This document shows positions 43,047 through 54,343 of a stretch of DNA of 64,000 nucleotides, in pieces. The notes under the pieces are model-generated. The model saw nothing but the letters and a program-made list of their open reading frames with translations. It searched no databases and was not told where the DNA came from. Within the stretch, counting starts at the first letter, position 1, and each line of letters starts with the position of its first letter. This DNA comes from Calocera cornea HHB12733 (taxonomy: Eukaryota; Basidiomycota; Dacrymycetes; Dacrymycetales; Dacrymycetaceae), in assembly GCA_001632435.1 (NCBI GenBank), contig KV423943.1, positions 166,238 through 230,237 on the forward strand, given 5' to 3'. The position numbers were made by a program, and so were the translations under genes.

Positions 43047-45678
43047 ATGTCGCTCCTCGTCATGGACTCCGAGTCGGACACAGAATACGAGTCGGACGCT
43101 GCTTCAGTCGTCGAAAGTGTCAGCGAGCCCAAGCTAGAAGAAGAAGTCTCCGACGTGGAGTCAGTCGCTTCCGATGAGCCTCTTCCGCCCAATGCCACCA
43201 TCCTCGATTCTCTCAGGCAGAATGGCCGAAACATGAAGCTAACACAGGACGACGCACGACTGGCTGTTCAAAATTTGGAACGCGCTGCGCGAGAAGGGCT
43301 TGATGATGATGATGCAGAGGTATGCGTACCACACCTCGGTTGGCATCAAAAGCTGAGTATATGCGCCGCTTTGCGCCCGAAAAGACGCATATATTTGAGT
43401 CGGCTGCCACAGTCGTGCATGTCCTCGAGCATGGGGCGGACGACTTGTCCTTCTGGGACATTCGACAGCAAGCGTTGAATGCAGAGTTCGTGGATGCACT
43501 CTTCAGGCTTCGTGCTCAGTGCCGTCCGCCCGGCCAAGACGCGCATATAGTCACTTTCGCGGACGCCATCATCACGCTGCTCTTTCCGACCTCTGCACCG
43601 CGACACTCGAAGCCATCTGCTGGGATTCAAGCCTGGGAAAGCATGAAAGAGCGAGACGTGCTCTTTGCCGCCACTTGCCTTCCAGGTCAGTGATCCCTCC
43701 TATCTATGCACCGTCCTGTTGCTGACGTACCGTCAGACAAGATACACGAGCTGCCCGAATGTATACGTGATGACTCTGCGAGTGCTGGTACCCGTCGTCT
43801 AGCCTTGACTCTGCTTTGGGGCTGCCATGTCTTCTGGTCTGGATGGAAGTCGCCAGAGGATCTTGAAGCTACGGTCGAGGCATACATTGATGAGGCTTGC
43901 CGCGAGGATGCTTTGACCGCGCGCGAGTGCCTCGCGTATACTTACGTGTTCGCTCTGTTCGCTGTAGGCAATACCGTCTGCGACCATGCTCTCAACTGAT
44001 GCTCCTGCAGAAAGTCGCGGATCCAACTGCCTTTCGCCCGTCGACTCTGTCAAAGATACTGGCTGCGTTGTCATTCATGTTCGAGCAGCCGTCGTCTCAA
44101 GACGATGAGCATGGGGAAAAACTGGATGCTGTGGACACCCTCGTTCGCTACGGAACGTTCGTGCAGTGGGCTTGGCGGGCCTGGCCATGTACGGAGCCGA
44201 CTCAAGATGTCCTATGCGGATTGGTATGTCCGAAAAAATGATCAGTACCCCAGTGCGCTCAGTGCGCTCATTTGGCTTAGACTGCGTTGTGGTTACGCCA
44301 CCAATACGACAAATTGGGAAAAGACGGTGATTGGTCGACTGCGCTTGCTGATCACGCTCAGACAGTGCTGCCTGTCCTACGGGTAAGTAGCTTGAACTAC
44401 CGAATTATTGCCGCTAACGAATAGTAGACGATGCTGAAGCGAGCTGGTCCATCCGCGACAGCGCTCCTTGTGCCTCTGCTCACTGCCCTCATCTACGCAC
44501 ACCCTCAGATGCAGGATGCTGTACTCAAGGAAGACATATTCTTGACAGCGACAAAGTTTCTGCTCCTCGAGAGTCAGAAGGAAGTCAAAGAGCTGGTCGT
44601 ACGCCTTTGGAGCAGTGAAGGTGCCGCAAAGACGCTCTCTTTACTGGAAAGCACCTTGTTCATGGAGCTTGTTACCGAAGGTTAGCACGCTCATCGTTCA
44701 AGGCCCGCTGCCTGTGCTGAAAGATGCGCAGCTGTATCTTACATATCAAAGTCCGCACTTTGCCGCGTCGACCCTCCTGCGCTTACTGATGGAACAAAGC
44801 TGTATTGAAGACCTTCCTGAGGACACTGAGCCCAGCGCACTCTTGGAGACCAAACCAGTTGTGGACTTCCTATGTATTGCAGCACAGAGTAGCACCATCT
44901 CAAGTACGTGCGTCTCCCGGGCTTGCGGGCGCCTCTAATATCCAATTCAGCGTTGCTGCGTTCCAATGCCGTCCTGGTTCCTGTTTTATCACAATGGGCA
45001 TGCAGCTTCGAGAAGACGTCTACGCAAGTGGAGAACTATAGGGCTACAGTTGTCTTGCTGTTTGCTCTCCTAACCCACGGTACCCGAGGCAAGAAGAAGG
45101 AGCCGGCTTACGATTCGGAAGCGCTCCATGACATAATGCTGGATACCGGTCCTACATCTGTATTATCCGCAGGTATGAGCGAGCTCCGTAGAGGAGGACA
45201 TGATAGGAAGGTTCTGATGTCTTACCACAGGCGCATATGCCGTGTTCGCTAGGAAAATGGTGACGAAGAGAGGGGCGACTCAGCTGATGCGGCTGGAAGC
45301 ATGGGATTACTTTATCGATGCCCTCCATCTGTCACCAGATGACCCTGACGTCTTTGCATATCGTGACCTCCTCGAGGTCTCATTTCCCCTCTACTGCGCC
45401 GCCCTGGACGCTGCTCTAGGAAGTTTACACGTTGGAACCAGTGAATAGCTCTCCTTTCGGAGCCTGTGGGCGATGGGCTGAAGCCCAACACAGAGCAGTT
45501 TGTTCTTGCATCAGAGCGAACAATCTCGATGGCTAGACGATTGCAAGTTCCGTTGAGTGGTGAGTCCGATGAGGAAGGCCTGACATCAATCAATAAGACC
45601 GCAGCCAAGTTTCTTCTGGACAAGGCAAGGCTTTATAACATCGTCTGTATTCGGTCAGTGCTGACAGCTGTCAGATGA
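43047..45678 (+). CDS. Unknown ~700-residue protein with Leu-rich helical repeats
   Basis: Not recognised. Start ATG 43047, 89 bp after the RPR2 stop. The first ~90 residues are acidic (SESDTEYESDAASVVESVSE and similar). About nine introns keep frame: the first (43320-43357) is only 38 nt and joins DDDDAE to YMRRFAPEKTH; another joins VTE to DAQLYLTYQS by a 43-nt intron. The body is helix-rich and Leu/Ala-rich (ALFRLRAQC, KILAALSFMFEQP, TALLVPLLTALIYAHPQMQD, KEVKELVVRLW, STLLRSNAVLVPVLSQW), resembling ARM/HEAT-type solenoids in composition only. The 3' end is uncertain: a stop occurs at 45446-45448, but an intron from GGA A|GTTTAC to ACAG|AGCAG extends it through QFVLASERTISMARRLQVPL to 45678. 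I prefer the longer form because its added part is also helical. A chaperone or scaffold role would be a guess. Confidence 0.6.
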
Positions 45679-46260
45679 AAGCAGCGATGACAGGTGCTTC
45701 GCTCGACGAGCCTTTCCCCATCAAGTTCAGGCTTATGTATACTGAGTTCAAGGGCGGCATGCATGTTGTTACCGTACCCGTTCCGCCCGATCCATGATGG
45801 TCTGAGAAGTTTTGCAAAGAGTGTTGCGCAATACCGACGACCCGTCGTACGTCGTGCTGATCGGAGGGATGGCATGGTAGCCGTCACACTGACCATATGT
45901 ATGCATATCATTAATGATCCGTATCTGCCACCCTTCGAGATCGTGTAAACAATCATCCTGGGCATTGCCAACGAGTGTGATATGTATAGCCCTACAATCA
46001 TCATTGTCAGACTTCTGATGGAGGCGCAAGAACTCGCGCCTGGCAGGCTGGGGCCCGCAGTCGTTCACGCCGCCGTGGCCCGCCTTTCCTTCCGCGTCGA
46101 TCGGCGCCACAGGGCCGGGGATGGCCAAGACCGGTCCAGTTGAGCATTCACCGTCGACCCCAACCCCAAAGTGGCCGTCACGAATCATGAACCCGCCGGT
46201 GTCCAGACGAACGGCATCCAGAACAACATAGGCGAACATTCAGACCTGGAAGATCCTGAG
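45679..46260. other. Intergenic region before VPS8
   Basis: 582 bp. It includes an open but ATG-less extension of the VPS8 frame from 46144 (after a TGA at 46141). Otherwise no coding content. Minus-strand frames at 45633-46004 and 45769-46239 look like chance. Confidence 0.5.
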
Positions 46261-49200
46261 ATGTCCTACTTCGCGGACACGAGTGCCGACTATTCGACAC
46301 GACTGAGCGAGGTCCTTGACGATGAGCACGAGCATGATCATGAGCACGAGCACGAAGGTCCTCTGGAGGATATCGAGGAGGAGGGGTATGGGGGGGCTTG
46401 GAAGGATGTGACATCGGCTGATGTCAAGGCCGGAGACTACGAGGAGAGGATGCGCGCGGCTATGGGATTGGACGACTCTGAAAAGGAGGTAGAGGCAGTG
46501 GAAGGGATGCTAGACCAAGAATACTACTTGCCATCTGCAATGGTACGTCGAAGCATGGGCCGAGAGGAGGCTGGTTCTGACTGTCGCGTAGGATGAGGTG
46601 CTACCCGACAACGCTGTCAGACAGGGCGTCGACATCACCGAGGTCCCAGAGGCAGTCGTCACTCCGCCCTCTCCCTCAGAGACGACCTCCCTCCTTGCCC
46701 TCCCATCGGAACCCACGACGCCATTCAAACAACGTCCTGCGTTTCTGCACCCGAGTGTGTCGCGGCTCCGCTCTTTCCAACCCTCGCATCACCGCATACT
46801 GTCCTCGTCGAGCATGGCCACCATGAACACGCTCGCGTCCTTGCCGAATGGGGCATCGCCAGCGCTGTCCCACTTCTCTGACGTGTCCGGGGCATCAACG
46901 CCGTCCAGACCTGACGATATGTCCACCGAAAAGGAGAGTGTCACGACAAACTCCCAAATACCAAATCCACGTCAACCATTCCGCTGGAACACGTTGCATT
47001 CGCTCAGCTCGCGCGTATATCCACCGTCGACGTCTAAGCCTTCAGCGGTGCTTGGCTTGTCAAGTCTGCCAACCACACTTGCAGCGAATGGTCTGTTGTG
47101 TATAGGAAAGTCGGATGGGTTGACACATGTGTTCGACTTCCGACAACAGCTGAAGTGCATATGTGGGAACGAGGCATTGGGTACGCCTGGCTGATCATTG
47201 TCCGTCATGGACAATCACTAACATGCCCTAGGCAAGGATGCGGGTCCTGTGACAGCCCTCGCTCTCTCTCATGACCACACCTTCCTGGCTATTGGGCATG
47301 CACAAGGTCACATCTACCTCTACGACCTCGCTCGACCTCAAGTACCGGCACGAGCTGTGCCTCCCACAACGATGAACTCCGTTGCCTCTGGGAAGAAAGA
47401 AGGTCATCTGTCCGGATCGGCTGTTAACCATCTCAGCTTCATTGGTGCGCGGCATACAGCCTTGGTCTCTGCGGATAAGAGCGGGCTCGCGTTCTATCAC
47501 AGCCTTGGCAAGGTGCTGTTCATCGAGGCGAGCGATGTGCTTCGAATACTAGGCAGATATCCGGATGAGATAAAAGCCACGGCTGCAAGGCTGACGTCTG
47601 GTGCGAACACACCCGCGATCCGATCCCGAAGCACTATTCTGTCCATGTCAGCCCTTCCTCTGGGACCGGCTGCGCATCCCACAGAAGCCTACAATCTGAT
47701 CGCCATCTTGACACCTGTCAAGCTTGTCGTGGTGGGCCTACGGCCATCGCCAAGAACCTGGTATCGACATCACCGGGATATCGATGGCTCTGACAAGAGC
47801 CCATCTCTCTTCGCAGGCTGTCTGGCATGGTTTCCGAGCTTCTCAGACAGTGAGCAGACGAAAGGCAAGACATTACAGGAGCGGCCGCAAGCATCGAGCA
47901 GACCCGTCTTGGCCTACTCATGGGGCAACACTGTCATATTGATGAGGGTTGATGAGGATCGACCATCAGCTGTCAAGTCGCCAGTGAAAGACGAGAGGAG
48001 AGTTGATGAGATCGGGAAGGTCACATTTGAGCCAGCCGGCAAGTGGAACGCAGACGGAGACATCATGGCTCTGATATGGCTAAACCAATTGGTGCGTTCC
48101 ACCATTCCTTGAATGGTGGCAATTTGGCTGATTGCATCTCCCATACAGCAACTGCTCGCGTTTACCGCTGAAGGTGTCGACGTGATTGATGTGCGGAAGA
48201 TGATATCTATCGAGCGGACCCTCATCCCCGCTGACTATATCATCGCGAATCGTTGGGCCGGAGATGCACAAAACGCCGTCAGCACGGTGGCACATTGCAT
48301 CAAAGCGTACAAGGGGAAGCTATTTCTCCTGGTGAGTAGTTTGTCCAGATCGCACACTGATTCGTATACTGAGATTTGAGCAGGGCGAGAAGGCCGTTCG
48401 AGCAGGGACGTTGCTATCCTGGACCGATCACATCCTTATGTTCATCAAGCAGGGTGACTTCCTCAGCGCAATTGACCTCTGCCGATCTTATCTCACAGGA
48501 GAAGCAACTGGCAACAAAGCCGGTCTTCCAGAAGACCCGGACACTCTTCGGCATGTGGTGGGCGAAAAGATGTCAGAGCTGATGGTGGCTTCAGCACGGT
48601 TCGCGTTCTCGGAAGATCGGATGCGGGACTCAACGCATGAAGCGCCAGATGGACGGGGCGTGGACAGAACGTGGCTGTTCGAGAAAATGGTCGGCACTTG
48701 TGCAGAGGCTTGTCTTACATTGGGCGACAACGATTTCCTCTTTGACGATCTCTACGAACGCTATCACGACTCAGGCATTGACAGCATTTACCTCAACCAG
48801 CTCGAGCCTTTCGTTCTCGACGGCCGCATTCGTACGATCCCTCCTCATATATCTCAGGGCCTCATTGCTATGCACGAAGACAAAGGGGAGTATGAACAAG
48901 CTGAAGCTTTGATATGGCACATGGACCCCTTGTCGCTGGATATAAACCAAGTCATCCGTCTGTGCCGAGCTCAACAGCTGTACGATGCACTCATCTATGT
49001 CTATACTCGATGCTTAAGAGACTACGTCACGCCACTGGTGGATCTTCTACTCGTTATGCGGGAGATTCGGCTGCGGCAATCTGGACAAGGTGCCTTGTTA
49101 AATGGCCACGTGTCACAGATGGACGTCGACACTCTGACTGCCCCTGCTTACAAGGTCTACGCGTACCTGGGGGACGTCTTGACGGGTGTGGAGTACCCGA

Positions 49201-51104
49201 GCAATGGGCAAATGGATGAAGACGATGCGACCTTCGCGAAGGGAATGGTGTACGCATTTCTGTTCTTCGGTCGCACTTCGCCAGGAGAATCTGGGCATTT
49301 GGTCCTTACCACGGATGAAGAGGGTCTAGATGTCAGCTACCCTTATCTCCGCATGCTCTTGCAATTCGATGCCGAAGCCTTTCTTCACACATTGGACCTG
49401 GCTTTTGAAGATTCTTACCTCAACGACGCGGGACAAGGGGTGAACCGACAGCTCATCATCAACGTGCTGCTCGACATTTCTCACCTGCATGACCTTCATT
49501 CCGAAGATGCCACATTCCTCCGAATATTCATCGCCCGAAATGCCCCAAAGTACCCACAGTTCGTACGCGTCACCCCAAGCACCTATGATCGACTATTACT
49601 GGACCTCGCAAGCGATCCGGATGCGAGCACAAGAGAAGATCGTCAGCTTGCGGCTGAGTATCTCCTATCTGCCTATACACCTCACGATGGCGATCGGCTT
49701 GTTGAAGTATTTGAGCGAGCCGGGTTCTATCGCATCCTGCGCTCTATCTACACGCAAGAACGAAAGTGGCCTGCTCTATTGTCAACATATCTACGAGATG
49801 AGGATCTACCACGTGAAGAGCTATTCGCCAGTCTAGACAGGACCTTGACCACGTCCAAACGGGCTTCCAAAGGGATATTACTTGAAGAGCTGCGACAGAT
49901 GATTCTGACTGCCATTCCTCGTCTTTTCGGATCGAGCATTTCGGACACGACCATTCTGATCGATAATCACCTCCCATCGGACCACACCCTGGTGTTAGAG
50001 GCTATGCCTCCTCGCAGTTATCAGCAATTCGTGTATCTGCGATACCTTCTGGAACCACATCTCTTGGAAAGCTCGGATGACGATCGAGGCCCAAGGAAAC
50101 GGCGTCTCGACCACGTCGATGTACATGCGCGGCGGTTATATGTTGAGCTGCTATGCGAGTACGACTCCAGCGGGATCATTCGGGCCATTCAATCCTTGCC
50201 AGAAGGGTATCTGGACCTCCAGGAAGTCATTCAGACTTGCAATGAACGGGGGTTGTACGATATCGAAATCTGGTCGCTCGACCGTGAAGGTCATCCGAGC
50301 AAGGCTTTGGATCGCTTGGAGGTGGTTATGGCACAGCAGGCGAACGCTCTCGCCGATCTGGCTGAGTCTAAAGGAGATGACGCAGATGATGATGCCCAGG
50401 TCGAGAAACGCATATCACAGTTGCGAGCCATTACCGAAATGGGTTTACGGATCTGCCAGGAACGGGGCAAGGAAACTTCGACGAGTGAACTCCATATCGA
50501 AGAGATGTGGTTCCGCCTGCTGTACAGCGAAGTGAACATGGTCCAATTGGTCTCAAGTGCCATCTCGCCCAAAAGTGCCTCCAAAGGCGATATCCCGGAA
50601 GAGTCGCATTCGGCACTGGTCGAATCCTTGCGTGCACTTGTGCAAGAGACGCTAGTCAAGCTGATCTCCACACCGACGTCACGATCTGCATCCCTCTCGT
50701 TCCCCGCATTATTCGCCCGCCTGGTGGATTCGATCTCAGCTTCTCATCATGCATCTACTTATTCCGAATTCCGGACCATTCTCACCGGTATGCTTGGTCA
50801 TTACCGATCGGAAGCCGACACACTCGGGATAGTCGGGCACTTGGTTGGGCAAGATCTGTTTAACGCGGTCGAGGAAAAGACGAGGATCCGGAAACGGGGT
50901 TGGCCAGCCAAGGTCGGAAGCTGCGATTCCTGCGGTCGACCTCTGGACCAGCCAGAAACAAAAGCACGCAGTACTGACGTCAACGGTTCTGCTGCTCCCT
51001 TCCACGAACCCGGCACCGGTCCGGAGGACGTCGTCATTGGATTTTCCGGTTTCGCTTACCATAAGCACTGCTTTGAGGCGCTTGGACTTGATACCCTTCA
51101 CTAA
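46261..51104 (+). CDS. VPS8: VPS8, Rab5-binding subunit of the CORVET tethering complex
   Basis: Acts at early endosomes, tethering vesicles with Rab5. I place the start at ATG 46261 (MSYFADTSADYSTRLSEV). The frame is open upstream to 46144, with ...NNIGEHSDLEDPE preceding it, but only GTG 46171 could begin that, so a 5' exon may be missing. A His/acidic run (EHEHDHEHEHEG) lies near 46326-46355. Then a beta-propeller-like N-terminal half (LLCIGKSDGLTHVFDFRQQL, PVTALALSHDHTFLAIGHAQ, GHIYLYDLA, VNHLSFIGARHTALVSADKS). The alpha-solenoid starts LLSWTDHILMFIKQGDFLSA and IDLCRSYLTGE, the conserved VPS8 core (ACLTLGDNDFLFDDLYERY, YLNQLEPFVLDGRI). A near-C-terminal CDSCGRPLD...AYHKHCF is a shortened RING-type remnant. 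Introns are at the MDEV, GKDAG, QQL and LGEKA joins. Confidence 0.92.
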
Positions 51105-52631
51105 TAATACCCGTGGGCTTCCTAGATACTCAAAACGGCTGAACTATGTATTCTAATACTAACCGGTCTTGTCACCAAACCGTCCTACATTTTGCTCGTC
51201 CTGTCCACAGCACATGCTGCTAGTGTCAATTTGGTTTTGGTGCGTAGTAAGACAGACGTAAGCGAGGCAGGACAGGCTGTATAGTGAGACAACAGCCAGA
51301 TGCGCCACAACTAACGCGGCAGCGGGCCCAATAGGGAATAGGCTCTGACATAAGTTAGTTAGCGCAAGAATCAACATCAAATAACGTATGGCCCCCGCAC
51401 GAGAAAAGGGTCGGAGGCAAGGGAAATGCGGCTCAGCCCGCGTGTTGCAGCGCGATACCGCCCCGCCGCCCGAGCTATAGAGAGCGCGAGCTTCCTGGGG
51501 TGCTGTGGTCAAGCAATGCGTCAGCTAACAGACTGAAGCTAGCAGACTGAAGGGCCAGGATTGGGCGACTCGGCGACCTGAGGCAGAGGGACCAACAGAC
51601 GGACCGGAAAATCTCTCGGGCGTGTCGCCGCCCTCCATCTTTGCGGGCATCCCAGCCCCAAGCGCATTCCTAGCGAATATTAAGTACTCCGGATACTCCG
51701 TGTTCCCCTGTCCACGTCAAGAACAAACCCAGCGGAAGCAATGAGATACCTCAGTTTGATTCCGTCTTCCGCGTGGTTTTGTATCCGCTCAATATATGTT
51801 CACTCCCCTGCTGTTGTGTTGCCTCCCTGCAATCTATTTCCTTCCGCTGTATATGTTTGCCTCCGCTTCTTGTACTTGCCTCCGTGCTATGTATTTGTCT
51901 CCGCTTTCTGTATTTGCTTCCGTTTTGTGTCTTTGTCTCCGCTTATTTTTGCCTGGGTGTTGTGTGTTTGATTCCGCTTTATGTGCTTGCTTCCGCTTTT
52001 TGTGTTTGACTCCGGCTTATGTGTTTACTTGGCTCTATGTGTTTGCCTCCGCTTCCAGTGTTTGCCTCCGTGTTGTGTGTTTGTCTCCGCTCTATGTATC
52101 TACCTCCGCTTTTCTATCCCGTGGAAGTAGATGCTTCCGCGGAAGTATTTCCCGTGAGCAGAAACAAAGCTCATGAAGCGGAAACAAAAAGCAAGTTTGC
52201 AGGGCCAAATCCCTAGCTGTCCGCGACGAAGTGCTTCCATACCACTGCGTCTTCTGCCTATGCGCTTTACCTGTTTCCGCTCTCTGCGCAGATGATCAAA
52301 ACTCTCTGCTCGTCTTGTGCATTTTGTAGAGCTTCAAATATCTCGTGCGACGGCAGGCACGCATAACTGGATTTCAACGCAATGTGTTATTCAATACTCC
52401 TTGCCATGAGCACGGTAACGACCTTTCTCATCTCTCTGGCATACACAATGCTACTCTACCCGATCCCATCTGCACATTTTGTTTCTAGAGTCGCATTGCA
52501 GCACAAATCTGGTGACTGGGAGAGGTGGCTCTTGTCCATTGACGTCGTCTTCATTAGCCTCCTTGTCAGCCTCCTCTGGTATGATCACACAGGCGGAGAA
52601 AGTAGCCTTCTGTACACCAGCAATGATATTG
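51105..52631. other. Intergenic region between VPS8 and the F-box pseudogene
   Basis: 1.5 kb. Its middle part (51770-52200) is a minisatellite, described separately. The rest has no supportable gene; a 128-codon plus-strand frame at 52382-52768 lies partly opposite the pseudogene's 3' end and is probably a shadow. Confidence 0.55.
51770..52200. repeat. Degenerate 19-bp minisatellite (TTGCCTCCGCTTTATGTGT consensus)
   Basis: Roughly twenty imperfect units of 19 bp, each TTG-C/T/A-CTCCG or TTGCTTCCG followed by CTTT/CTCT and ATGTGT. Most run in the same orientation to about 52135; after the palindrome CTTCCGCGGAAG (52134-52145) the last few are in the opposite orientation (AGCGGAAACAAAAAGCAAG). 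Frames across it give repeated Cys/Leu peptides and are not genes. Confidence 0.85.
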
Positions 52632-54082
52632 TCACGGTCCGATACAAGTCGCAAATCGACCTGGGCACATTTGCATTGGCGAGGATTTTCTGTTATCATG
52701 GGTATCGTCGATGTGTTCGCCATAAGACTTATGGACTGCAGGGGGCAGCTGCTCGGCCGGCTGCGTGAAAAGCCAGTTACCAACGCTTAGCCATATCAAG
52801 CTTGGCCAGCATTCTGAGATTCGTATGAGCGTACCTTGGTCGATTCGGAAGATACTCTCATCTTGTTTCTTCCACAAGAGCCTCTCATCCGGAATACATA
52901 GCTCTCGTAGCTTGGGCCAAGCGCCAAATGGTAGGAAGTTGGCGGTCGGAATGGCTTGCCCCAGAGGCACTTCTCCGTTCTCGATCATCGGCTTCGGGCC
53001 GATCGTAAGCGCGAGCTTCTGAAGCGAAGCTACTGTTCCGCAGCAGGCACGCTGAATGGCTTGCTAGTCCTCAAAGTTGGCTATATCTATCTCGAATTGC
53101 AAGCTGATAAGGTGAGGGAGCTTGACACACTCGAAGAAGCGAATCAGTGCTCTACTTTCTCCACGGATGTCCAGGTCGCGTAAATGCAGGAATGGCAAAG
53201 GGAGCGCAAGTGAGGATATTGGTGGGGCGAGGTTCACGTCAAGGCTGTGTAAGTTTTCTCTTGTGATAGAACCATGAGAAGTGGCACGGAAGCGGTGGGG
53301 CGATACACCCTGATCTCTTCCAGGTAGGGTAGGTTCCGAAAGTGCATCCTAGTTCGTCGTGATCGGACCGAGGCATTTGAATATTCAACCTCATATGCCG
53401 CAAATGAGGTGACCGCCGGGCCATTTTGGAAACTTGACTCGGAAAGTTTGGAATAGCACCATGCACAGAAGTGATGTAGAGCCATTCAGCACGGGGTTCA
53501 AAGAGCACAACCATAGAGTCTAAGGCAACAGAAGTGTCCATTGCTAGTCGTAACATACCCACGTTGGGAAACATAGCCTGATCCGGCCCATACGCTTTTT
53601 GCACAGAGACAGCGAATCCAACGTACTTGGACGAATGGCAATTGGATAAGGTGATCCAGACACAGTAATTGAGATAAGTTGTTACCACGAGTGAAGGCGC
53701 CAAGCATTCGCACGCAGTTGGTGTACTCGAGAAATCGCTCCCATTGTTCCTTAGCTGGCATTGTGTTTGGGACCGGAAGAAAGGTGAGCACAATCAGCAA
53801 ATATGATTCAGGCACAAGAGGTCATACCGCCAATTCAGATCAAGTATCTTCAGAAGCATATGGACATGAAAGTCGTTGACGTCACGGTACCATGCTTTCA
53901 CGGTACCATGCTTTCACGGCTGGCTTCCACCAGATGCGTCCCACGCGAGCAAGGATTGCAAGAGTTGGAAAGTTGAGAGTCTTCTGATAGATGCGTCTGT
54001 TCTTGCCCATGATCTTTGGGCTAATTTCGAGGGTGTGAACGATCGCTTCTATGATTTCCGGAAGGTGAAGTGCGCGCTCCAC
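52632..54082 (-). pseudogene. F-box/leucine-rich-repeat gene, decayed
   Basis: On the minus strand a fungal F-box/LRR protein can be followed in pieces across all three frames. First comes RALHLPEIIEAIVHTLEIS and FPTLAILARVGRIWWKPAVK (F-box region), then QWERFLEYTNCVRMLG. The LRR part follows as FPNVGMLRL...ARRSPHLRHM, then LPYLEEIRVYRPTASVPLL, DLDIRGESRALIRFFE, ANFLPFGAWPKLRELCIPDE and RISECWPSLIWLSV. Defects: (1) a 16-bp tandem duplication at 53886-53917 shifts frame after KAWYR; (2) further shifts lie between the EYTNC and FPNVG pieces and before LPYLEEI; (3) an in-frame TAG follows ANFED near 53064; (4) the codon before ERAL is GTG, with no in-frame ATG before a stop. Intact relatives are SCF-type substrate receptors. 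The right-edge locus (63118 onward) is a paralogue on the other strand. Confidence 0.8.
53886..53917. repeat. 16-bp perfect tandem duplication inside the F-box pseudogene
   Basis: GGTACCATGCTTTCAC occurs twice back to back. Sixteen is not a multiple of three, so the second copy shifts the frame. With one copy removed the minus strand reads on without a stop to an intron-like site. Confidence 0.95.
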
Positions 54083-54343
54083 GGCTGAAGTTCCCTATCT
54101 CATCATGACTGGTGGATTGGGCAATGGTCAAGGGGGACGTCAGAGTGAAATGATAGGGCGCTAACGTCCCTGTAGAGAGCAGCAACGGTCATAATATATA
54201 TGATGAACCTTCGGGCCATGAATCCGCCATGAGTGCCCACCACCCTTATCAAGTCGGCTTCGTGACATTGAACACAATCACGGGCAGGTTAGATGGAAGT
54301 ATGCGTAGAAACATGCGCATGAATGTCATTACACTGAACTCAA

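Noticed and set aside
51741..52176. Cys/Leu-rich repeated peptides (LRFLYLPPCY type)
   Set aside because: Translation of the 19-bp minisatellite; all three frames give similar peptides.
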